A stretch of 9,190 nucleotides of DNA, from positions 1-9,190 of the forward strand of contig JAPOXI010000111.1 in NCBI GenBank assembly GCA_026707185.1, in the 5' to 3' direction. Positions 1 through 6,035 of this stretch are shown here, one piece after another. The position numbers were made by a program, and so were the translations under genes. The notes beneath the pieces are model-generated. The model was given only the letters and a program-made list of their open reading frames with translations, searched no databases and was not told the origin of the DNA. Each line of letters opens with the position of its first letter. Position 1 is the stretch's first letter. Origin of the DNA: Chloroflexota bacterium (lineage in GTDB: Bacteria; Chloroflexota; UBA11872).

Positions 1-718
1 CAACGATGGCCAGCACGGCGTCATTCGCAAAGTCCGGCACCATGCGGAGCAGGTCATCAACTCGTTTCCAGCCATAGAGCCGCGACACCGTGCAGACCAG
101 CGGCCCCTTAAAGCCAAGCTGCCGTTTCGCCTCTTCGCGCGATTCCTCGATCTCTGGGATTTCGGTCAGCGCGTTGTGAACCACGCGAATCTTGGTGGAC
201 TTGCTCCCCCAGCCGCGCACAAACCGGCCAACATATCCGCTGGGGACAATCACAACCGTCGCCAGCGCGGTGTAGAGCCGTTGGATCAATTGAAATGCCC
301 GGACCAGGCGGCCTTGGCGCGTCCGCTGAAACTCCTCGATCCCCACCGACGTCATGCCCCGCCGGTGCGCGGATTCCCAGGCCCAGTCGCCCACGATCTT
401 GAGCACTCGAGGCCGACCCGCCAGCAGTGCGGCCAGCGTTGACGGCGCCTCGATTCCGTTGATGTACACCACGTCTGACTTCAGCGCCGCCCGCCATGTG
501 TGCCACCAGACCAGGGCATAGCGCAGTGGCACCGGCGTGTTCCAGGAGATGCGAACAATCGGAAAGGGCGGATTCACCAGTCCCTCCGGATCGTCTGGAC
601 AGACCACGGCTCGCACCGAGTGGCCGCGGTGGTGCAGCGTTAGCGCCAGGTTGTAGATGTGCGTTGCCGGTCCGCCCACCGTCGGCGGGAAGATGTTCGA
701 GACAAAGGTGATGCGCAT
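1..718 (-). CDS. GT4-family glycosyltransferase, N-terminal part (runs off the left edge)
   Basis: This gene encodes a GT-B fold glycosyltransferase of the GT4 type, which would transfer a sugar from a nucleotide donor to a growing glycan at the cytoplasmic membrane. The 239 visible residues begin MRITFVSNIFPP, typical of the family, followed by a glycine-rich GGPATH loop (residues 15-20). A KIVGDWAWE segment (107-115), a VPSGYV strand-loop (158-163) and VHNAL (180-184) follow. The start of the C-terminal nucleotide-sugar domain is visible as VSRLYGWKRVDDLL (211-224). The catalytic EX7E region and the stop codon lie beyond the left edge. I chose the ATG at 718 because it gives the classic N-terminus; an in-frame ATG at 742 would add eight residues (MCGASVRA) that look non-native. 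Neither start has a good Shine-Dalgarno sequence. An 87-nt gap separates it from the radical SAM gene upstream. Donor and acceptor sugars cannot be told. No extra module like those in the other glycosyltransferases is seen in the visible part. Confidence 0.88.
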   Translation of the reverse strand, partial: MRITFVSNIFPPTVGGPATHIYNLALTLHHRGHSVRAVVCPDDPEGLVNPPFPIVRISWNTPVPLRYALVWWHTWRAALKSDVVYINGIEAPSTLAALLAGRPRVLKIVGDWAWESAHRRGMTSVGIEEFQRTRQGRLVRAFQLIQRLYTALATVVIVPSGYVGRFVRGWGSKSTKIRVVHNALTEIPEIEESREEAKRQLGFKGPLVCTVSRLYGWKRVDDLLRMVPDFANDAVLAIV

Positions 719-805
719 TGCTCGGACGCTAGCACCGCACATGGCGGCGGACAATGCGGCTGGCTGCGCTCGTCAAGCGGCGGGGCGTTGCACTCCGCCT
801 GAGGA
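719..805. other. Intergenic gap between radical SAM gene and downstream glycosyltransferase
   Basis: This is the largest gap between the genes called here, at 87 nt. On the minus strand it holds an imperfect GC-rich hairpin (779-799, 7-bp stem with one mismatch and a 7-nt loop) starting 7 nt after the radical SAM stop codon, but no U-run follows. It also holds a TTGACG hexamer (771-776) without a recognisable -10 box at the right spacing. The gap could be a weak internal promoter region or simply a spacer; nothing firm can be said. Confidence 0.4.
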
Positions 806-1927
806 TCAGTGGTCCGGCGACTCGGTCCCGTTGGTTCCGTGCGAACCGTTCGTTCCGACTTGAATCACGGGCAACGGGTCCCCCGTAACCACGCCGCGAG
901 CTCCGGTAAAGAGGTTCCAGGAAGAACCGCCCTCTTGCCAGATCGCATCGCAACCACGGCAGAGCTTGTAGTCGTCCAGCTTGCCGCTCACGTGCGCCTC
1001 GCGAATCCTCCGATACGCCGGGCTGTTCCAGATATCCAGCAGCGACTCGTTGGCCAGGTCGCCCATAATCTGATCCTCGCCGAAGTCCGCGCAGCAGGAC
1101 GGAACCTTGCCATCCCAGTAGATCGCCATGGACTTCCAGAGCCAGTTGCACGGGTAGTAGTTGGGGCCGTGGGGACGCGCGGTGTAGAAGTCCGACGAAT
1201 CCATCTGTCCGGCCCAGCCGTGCGCCCAAAACGTGTCCCACTCGTCCACGGGCAATCCGTCAAATCGTTGCCGGAAGTGCTCCGGAATGACTGGCGGCGC
1301 TCCCTTGGGAAAGCTGGAATCCCAGAGCTGGATCACCTGCATCACGAAATACGGCTTCGGACTGGAACGCTGCTTTCTCAACTCGAGAAGACGTAGCACG
1401 CGTTCGAGCGTGCGGTCGAACTGCGCACCCTTGCGCATGACCTCGTATTGTTCGGGTTCGCCGGAGTCAAAGCTGATCGTCAGCTTGCTCGGCGCGGCGT
1501 CCAGCAACTGCTCGATCTTTTCGTCCCGAAGCAGGGTCGCGTTGGTGTTGATGTGGGCGGCGATTCCGGCGCGTTCGCAGACTTCGATCATCTCGTAGAT
1601 GTCTTTGTGCATCAGCGACTCGCCGCGGAAGAACAGATTGGCTTCTCGCACCGACGGCTGCGCCTCTTCGATGATCTTGCGGAACAGGCCCATGTCCATG
1701 AACGGCTTTTGCTTTTTGAGTTCGTCGGCGAGCACGCTCTGCGGACACATGGGACAGCGCAGGTTGCAGGCGCTGGTCGGTTCGATATGGAGCTTGAGCG
1801 GCCCGTACGGCAACTCTGTCGTGCCGCGCATCCAGTGATATGCGAAGCGCCCAAGCGACGGTCGGAGGATCGCGCGGTGCCGCCGGTACTTGACCAGCAG
1901 GTCTTTCGCCTGGCTGATCGAATTCAC
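806..1927 (-). CDS. Radical SAM protein with a truncated SPASM/twitch-type auxiliary cluster domain
   Basis: This is a 373-residue radical S-adenosylmethionine enzyme. The SAM-cleaving [4Fe-4S] cluster is bound by C54-x3-C58-x2-C61 (CNLRCPMC), preceded by the strand LKLHIEPTSA. RGES (101-104) matches the family's GGE position and INTNATLL (126-133) the following strand. A C-terminal auxiliary-cluster domain has C260-x12-G273-x4-C278 (also C279) and a CRGC pair (C323, C326). That is enough for one extra [4Fe-4S] cluster and fewer cysteines than a full seven-cysteine SPASM domain. The GTG start at 1927 overlaps the stop of the Trm112-like gene as GTGA, with GAGGAA 11 nt upstream. The tail ends in a low-complexity repeat (GTNGSHGTNGTE). 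Family members include peptide-modifying enzymes and twitch-domain sugar or aminocyclitol enzymes such as BtrN. No precursor peptide is visible and the neighbours are glycosyltransferases, so modification of a sugar or lipid-linked product is the favoured inference. The reaction is unknown. Confidence 0.9.
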   Translation of the reverse strand: MNSISQAKDLLVKYRRHRAILRPSLGRFAYHWMRGTTELPYGPLKLHIEPTSACNLRCPMCPQSVLADELKKQKPFMDMGLFRKIIEEAQPSVREANLFFRGESLMHKDIYEMIEVCERAGIAAHINTNATLLRDEKIEQLLDAAPSKLTISFDSGEPEQYEVMRKGAQFDRTLERVLRLLELRKQRSSPKPYFVMQVIQLWDSSFPKGAPPVIPEHFRQRFDGLPVDEWDTFWAHGWAGQMDSSDFYTARPHGPNYYPCNWLWKSMAIYWDGKVPSCCADFGEDQIMGDLANESLLDIWNSPAYRRIREAHVSGKLDDYKLCRGCDAIWQEGGSSWNLFTGARGVVTGDPLPVIQVGTNGSHGTNGTESPDH

Positions 1928-2154
1928 GAGCTAACGGTTTCCTCGTGCCTCGGGGGGATCGCGTCTTCCCACAGCATGTTGGGAATCCCGTCCTCAACCC
2001 TGTATCGATAGCCGCAGACTGTACAGACGAGAAAGTCGCCCTTGATGCACAAGACGCCGTCATCACGCGGATGATCGTCGTTCACGCAGCGCAGGATCGA
2101 CAGAAAGTCGTCTGGAATGAGCGGCGGCGCGGACGTCGCGTCCGAATCAGCCAT
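1924..2154 (-). CDS. Trm112-like (YcaR/UPF0434-type) small zinc-ribbon protein
   Basis: This 76-residue protein resembles the Trm112/YcaR family. It has a FLSILRC strand (17-23), a LVCTVCG knuckle (C44, C47) and the hallmark YRVEDGIPNML ending (51-61). The usual first CPxC pair is reduced to a single cysteine (C23, then VNDDH); C36 could supply the fourth zinc ligand. Family members bind and stabilise SAM-dependent methyltransferases in yeast and archaea, while bacterial homologues are largely uncharacterised. The ATG at 2154 has AAGGGAG 12 nt and a nearer AGG 8 nt upstream. It starts 29 nt after the GT-C gene and its stop overlaps the GTG of the radical SAM gene by 4 nt, suggesting translational coupling. 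No methyltransferase is seen in the window, so a role with the radical SAM protein is possible but unproven. The acidic N-terminal dozen residues and the C-terminal tail match nothing I recognise. Confidence 0.82.
   Translation of the reverse strand: MADSDATSAPPLIPDDFLSILRCVNDDHPRDDGVLCIKGDFLVCTVCGYRYRVEDGIPNMLWEDAIPPRHEETVSS
1939..1944 (-). promoter_or_regulatory. Ribosome binding site supporting the GTG start of the radical SAM gene
   Basis: GAGGAA on the minus strand lies 11 nt before the GTG at 1927. It falls inside the last codons of the Trm112-like gene. With the GTGA overlap it supports this non-ATG start over the next in-frame ATG (Met33), which would leave the reading frame before the cysteine motif much shorter. 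Confidence 0.5.
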
Positions 2155-2183
2155 TAGTGTCGCCTGCTCCCTTCAGCTTGAAG

Positions 2184-4430
2184 CTAGAGCATGAAATGTA
2201 GCGTGTCAAAGCTAATCAACAGCGCGGCAAACGCGCCAATCGCAAGGAGTCGTATAAGGGGCACGCCCCGCGTGGACGGCCAGATGCGGCCGCTCAGGCC
2301 GACCCACGCCCAAAGCGCGGCGAATTGCAGCAGCAGCAGCAAAGCGGCCACCCAAACCAGAAAGCCCGGATACGCCAGGAAACTTTCCACGAGTCTCAGC
2401 GACCAGAAATCCAATCCCAGACCGTTCTCAGGACGCACGGGAACTGCATCGATGCCAAATCGTAGCCAGGGCGTGCGGCCCAGAGAGTCCGCCAGCCAGT
2501 CCGTGCGGTCCGGCGCGAGCAGATTGACCGCGTCAGCGCGTAGCAGCCACGCATGAGCCAGTAACGGCGAAAACTGGTACGCGTACAACACCGCCGCGAA
2601 GTCGCCTTCCGGCTGAATGGAGGACCAGGGCTGGTAGTCGGCGCCGCCGTAGACCGCACCGTTGTGCGGCACCGCACCGGCCACCTGCTGCTGGAAGAGA
2701 TCGAGGTAACTAATGAAATCCTTGGCAACACCCATGAACTGCACGCTGGCGCTGATGAGAACCACGACCGCAAGTGCCGCGCCGGGAATCCAGCTTCGCG
2801 CCCGTTCGATCGCACGCTCGAACAGGGGCGCTCCCACGATGACGAGCAGCGGAAGCGTCGGTACGAGGTAGCGCGGCCCCCACGCATTGCCGCCGTACCA
2901 GACCTGCTTCCGACTGTAGAGCAGGGCATAGGCGACTGGAATCGCAATGAACACGAGCGACCGCCAGCCATGGCGTCGCACGAACCACGGTAGGACGGGC
3001 AGGGTCACCAGCAGAATCGGGTTGTACCAGAGCACGCCCTTGCCCCAGCTTGTAATCAGACCGCCGAGGCCCAACCCAAACGGTAGTTCCAGCCAGCCGC
3101 GCTGGAGGCCGCCGATGAGCTCATGGACATAAAGGAGACGGAAATCGAACAGCGTGGCCGCGGCTACCAATCCGGGCAGCAGAACCCCCAGAAACGGCGC
3201 AAGGAAAACGAGCACCGGACGCACGGACTCTCGCACGGCCTGGCGCCAAGTGCTCCCGGCCTTGGCATGTACCACGAGTCCGGCCAGCAACAAAGGCACA
3301 GCTATCACGCTGACGTACTTCGTCAGAACCGCCGCGAACGCCACCAACCCGGCGAGCAGCACGTAGCGCTGCCGTCGAGTCGAGTCGAAGACCAGCAGGA
3401 GCCAGACCGACCCCAGCAGGAGGGTCGTGACGATCGGTTCGGAAAAGTCGAACTTGGCGTACGGCCAGGCCATGGTTCCGACGGCATAGACCAGCGCGCC
3501 GACCACCGCCACGCGCTCGCTATACGAAAGCCGGCGCAGGATTCGGAAGACCAGCACCACGCCCAGTGCGGTGGCGAACGCGTTGGCGACCGCCACCCAG
3601 ATACGCCGGAAGAACTCTCGATTCTGCCGCTCCGACCAGACGCGGCCCACACCGGGCCCGTCCAGCCAGGTCCCATCCGGCGTGCGTACGGCAAGACCGT
3701 CCACGTAGAAGTTGCCGTCCGGCAGTACGTAGGCAATTCGCGCTGACGCCAGATTGCGGGGAGAGTCGAATTGCCAGGTCGCCGCGTAGTAGTACGCACG
3801 TGAATTGCCGATATGACGAGCCACCGGGGGCGGCTGATCGTGTTTGATCACGGCACGAACGTCGCCGCGGTCATATGCCCACTCGGCAGTCTCGATTCCG
3901 ACGCGAATGGGATGCTCGGTCGTCCCGCCCGAGGTGTCGGTGAGCCGAAGTCGCGCAATCTCGGTTCCCTGGGCGAACTCGGCGCTGAGTCCGCTGTGGG
4001 ACACCAGAATCAGGGCGTCGTAGACCCCGCGCGCAATATCCAGATCAAGTTCCCGCTGCACGTCCGATCCCGGCGTGCCGCCCAGAGGCGGATAGCTGAC
4101 GAGCAGTACGTCATGGGCGTCGAGGGGAATCCGATCCCGCTGAGGGGCCTTTATGGCCAGCGGCTCCGCGAACGCCACGATCGGAGCAAATGCCGTGGGT
4201 AGACCCACACCCCAGCGAGCGAAATTCCTGTTCTGGTCGCGCAGATAGGCATGGCCGCGATCGACCATCACACTCTTGGCCATCTCGAACGCAAAGGTGC
4301 CGTCGGCGCTGTAACCCGAGCCGTTGCGCGCGGGCCCCATGCTCAGGGCATAGAACGCAAGTGCGAAGACAAACAGGAGTAGTGCCGGGCGCGCGCGACC
4401 CCAACGCATCAGCCGACGCGTTCGCGTCAT
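2184..4430 (-). CDS. Multi-pass GT-C-type membrane glycosyltransferase with an inserted soluble domain
   Basis: This 748-residue integral membrane protein resembles the ArnT/PMT-like GT-C superfamily, which uses polyprenyl-phosphate sugars on the outer face of the membrane. One transmembrane helix (about 15-31) precedes a loop with SADGTFAFEMAKS (41-53), whose Asp43 sits where GT-C enzymes keep a catalytic acid. A GVGLPTAFAP helix (75-90) follows. Residues about 92-272 form a hydrophilic, probably beta-rich insertion containing IETAEWAYD (179-187) and FYVDGLAVRTPDG (241-253). From 274 on there are many hydrophobic helices. Conserved-looking patches are GTMAWPYAKFDFSEP (318-332), lying between helices, and WYGGNAWGPRYLVPTLP (511-527), a strong pattern in this type of enzyme. 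The ATG at 4430 has GGGA 6 nt upstream. It follows the GT4 gene by 24 nt and precedes the Trm112-like gene by 29 nt. Substrate is unknown; the context points to decoration of the same glycan or of a membrane glycolipid. A non-enzymatic membrane protein of the same fold is the main alternative. Confidence 0.8.
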   Translation of the reverse strand: MTRTRRLMRWGRARPALLLFVFALAFYALSMGPARNGSGYSADGTFAFEMAKSVMVDRGHAYLRDQNRNFARWGVGLPTAFAPIVAFAEPLAIKAPQRDRIPLDAHDVLLVSYPPLGGTPGSDVQRELDLDIARGVYDALILVSHSGLSAEFAQGTEIARLRLTDTSGGTTEHPIRVGIETAEWAYDRGDVRAVIKHDQPPPVARHIGNSRAYYYAATWQFDSPRNLASARIAYVLPDGNFYVDGLAVRTPDGTWLDGPGVGRVWSERQNREFFRRIWVAVANAFATALGVVLVFRILRRLSYSERVAVVGALVYAVGTMAWPYAKFDFSEPIVTTLLLGSVWLLLVFDSTRRQRYVLLAGLVAFAAVLTKYVSVIAVPLLLAGLVVHAKAGSTWRQAVRESVRPVLVFLAPFLGVLLPGLVAAATLFDFRLLYVHELIGGLQRGWLELPFGLGLGGLITSWGKGVLWYNPILLVTLPVLPWFVRRHGWRSLVFIAIPVAYALLYSRKQVWYGGNAWGPRYLVPTLPLLVIVGAPLFERAIERARSWIPGAALAVVVLISASVQFMGVAKDFISYLDLFQQQVAGAVPHNGAVYGGADYQPWSSIQPEGDFAAVLYAYQFSPLLAHAWLLRADAVNLLAPDRTDWLADSLGRTPWLRFGIDAVPVRPENGLGLDFWSLRLVESFLAYPGFLVWVAALLLLLQFAALWAWVGLSGRIWPSTRGVPLIRLLAIGAFAALLISFDTLHFML

Positions 4431-4436
4431 GTGGCA

Positions 4437-4440
4437 TCCC
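4437..4440 (-). promoter_or_regulatory. Ribosome binding site of the GT-C gene
   Basis: GGGA on the minus strand lies 6 nt before the ATG at 4430, in the 24-nt gap after the GT4 gene. It supports this start over another ATG at 4437, which is in a different frame. Confidence 0.45.
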
Positions 4441-4454
4441 GTTTACGGGTGCGG

Positions 4455-6035
4455 CTAGTCACCGATGAGCTCGTCCACCAGCGCATTCAGGCAATTCTGA
4501 AACGCGGCAGTACTGAAGCGCTGGCTTGAGTGGCGGGCCCGCCCAGCCATCGTGGTTCGTAGTTTGCGGTTTCGCACTAACTCCCAGGTTCGATCGCGCA
4601 GTTCCGCAGCCGTCATCCATAGGTATCCGTCGTGGCCGTGACGCACGACCTCCGGCGGCCCGCCCTGGTTCAGCACGACCGGGACCACATCGTTGGCCAT
4701 GGCCTCGACCACGGAGATTCCAAAATGCTCGAACTTGATCGGATCGCGCGCAGCGCGTTCCCCAAATCCCGCGGCGTGCCAGTAGATCTGCGCCTCGCCA
4801 TAGAAGCGTTGCAGGTCTTCGAACGGGGCATCGACGGCGAACTCGATCGGAAAGCCTCGTGCTCGCTGGCGCAGGTCATCCGTGTACGCCACGTCAACGT
4901 CCCGCCGGCTCTGGTGGCCGACCAGCCGAAGGGTCCAGCCTTCCAGTCCCTCCCGGCACATGTGCTTGAACTGTTCGACCAGCACCCCGTGCTTCTTTTC
5001 GTGCGAGCCGCGAAAGAAACGGCCGACGCTCAAGATCGTCTGCGACTTTGGCCGCGGCTTGGCCCAGCTCGTGTCCACGGGCGGATAGAGCAGCGGTCCG
5101 GTGCGTTGCCAGTAGGCCTCCATCCACGTGCGGCTGTACTCCGAGATTGGGCAAATCCGATCGTACGTGTCGAGATTGGCCAGCGAGTGCTCCTCCGGCA
5201 ACCACTCGAGGCGCCATCCCAGGTCCGGCAGCGCGCGACGGAAGATCAGCTCGTAGAGAAAGTGCCGGGGATGGCGGACCCGCACGTCGGTTACGGCCAA
5301 CCCAATTTCGCGGTTGTCAGCCTCGGTCACTTCACTCGCAGGGTTGATCGTCGGAGACGTAAGTGTGAGTTCGGCAATGCCATCGTTCACGAATCGGCGG
5401 TCCAGATTGATACGCCAGGTTTCGAAATCGCCGGGCCGCGGCGCAAATGTGTGTTCGGCCACGACCTGTCCGTCTGCCAGGCATCGGACCGGCAGGCCGT
5501 TGTCAGGCCGGAAATTCCCCGCCACGACATCGATGAGCACCGGTCCCTTCCCGCCCGGCACGCGCAGCCGAACGCGGGCGTGGTCAGTCGTATACCGGAA
5601 CCACCCGCGACCCAATTCCTGCACGTCGTAGAAACCGTCGCTCCATTCGGGCAGCAAGAGCTGACGCTTCAGGAGTCGGCCTACGGTCTGCCGCAGCCGC
5701 TCGGGCCAGGTGCGGTCAATCGGCGACGGAAAGAGCACGAGCATCAAGCTATGGCGCGCCGCCGACGGCTGATTGGTCATGAACGATGCGTTGATGAACA
5801 GGTCGTATTCGCGAGTGACTTCGGCGAAGCGGTTTGGAGGCAGCGCCGGAATTACCCGAATACCAATCTGGTCGAGACTGATGTGCAGGGCATCCGCCAG
5901 CGCATCCCGATTGATTGGACGGTGTGTAATGAGCTCGGTCTCGAAGCGATCCGCCAACACGCGGGCGGCCATGACAGCGTGACGCTCGCCACCGCCCTTC
6001 TCATGCAACCAGCGGTTGTAGACCGCCGCTCTCAC
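4455..6035 (-). CDS. GT4-family glycosyltransferase (ALG11-like motif) with an internal beta-rich module
   Basis: This 526-residue GT-B fold glycosyltransferase is longer than usual for the family because of an insertion. The N-terminal half begins MRAAVYNRWLHEKGGGERHA with a GGGE loop (14-17) and continues to about residue 130. Residues about 131-255 are a separate module (FYDVQE, then FRYTTDHA at 146-153, ending IGLAVTDVRV at 244-253). The acceptor-side domain resumes at HFLYELIFRRALP. The donor domain shows ILSVGRFF (334-341), LRLVGHQS (369-376) and the catalytic EX7E motif E436-E444 within FEHFGISVVEAMA, which recalls eukaryotic ALG11 mannosyltransferases. N456-QGGPPEVV follows. The start is GTG at 6035, overlapping the stop of the GT2 gene as GTGA; no strong Shine-Dalgarno sequence is seen, so translation may be coupled. 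It probably adds a hexose to the lipid-linked glycan on the cytoplasmic side; the sugar (mannose by resemblance) is inference. Confidence 0.9.
   Translation of the reverse strand: MRAAVYNRWLHEKGGGERHAVMAARVLADRFETELITHRPINRDALADALHISLDQIGIRVIPALPPNRFAEVTREYDLFINASFMTNQPSAARHSLMLVLFPSPIDRTWPERLRQTVGRLLKRQLLLPEWSDGFYDVQELGRGWFRYTTDHARVRLRVPGGKGPVLIDVVAGNFRPDNGLPVRCLADGQVVAEHTFAPRPGDFETWRINLDRRFVNDGIAELTLTSPTINPASEVTEADNREIGLAVTDVRVRHPRHFLYELIFRRALPDLGWRLEWLPEEHSLANLDTYDRICPISEYSRTWMEAYWQRTGPLLYPPVDTSWAKPRPKSQTILSVGRFFRGSHEKKHGVLVEQFKHMCREGLEGWTLRLVGHQSRRDVDVAYTDDLRQRARGFPIEFAVDAPFEDLQRFYGEAQIYWHAAGFGERAARDPIKFEHFGISVVEAMANDVVPVVLNQGGPPEVVRHGHDGYLWMTAAELRDRTWELVRNRKLRTTMAGRARHSSQRFSTAAFQNCLNALVDELIGD

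Noticed and set aside
719..742. Upstream in-frame ATG (742) as the start of the left-edge glycosyltransferase
   Set aside because: It would add MCGASVRA before a perfectly typical GT4 N-terminus (MRITFVSN) and has no ribosome binding site.
771..776. TTGACG as a -35 box for the left-edge glycosyltransferase
   Set aside because: No -10-like hexamer occurs 16-18 nt downstream; the single hexamer is easily found by chance.
779..799. GC-rich hairpin just after the radical SAM stop codon, considered as a terminator
   Set aside because: The stem has one mismatch and no run of U follows on the minus strand, so it is not a convincing intrinsic terminator.
729..1241. A 170-codon minus-strand open frame overlapping the end of the radical SAM gene
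   Set aside because: It lies in another frame of the same strand, over the conserved cysteine region of the radical SAM protein, and its product is arginine-rich without family features.
1448..2011. A 187-codon plus-strand open frame opposite the radical SAM and Trm112-like genes
   Set aside because: It crosses two genes with clear family motifs on the other strand and shows no domain or plausible ribosome binding site of its own.
3123..3746. A 207-codon plus-strand open frame opposite the GT-C gene
   Set aside because: The product is highly charged and low in hydrophobic residues with no motif. The opposite strand encodes a coherent membrane protein across the same bases.
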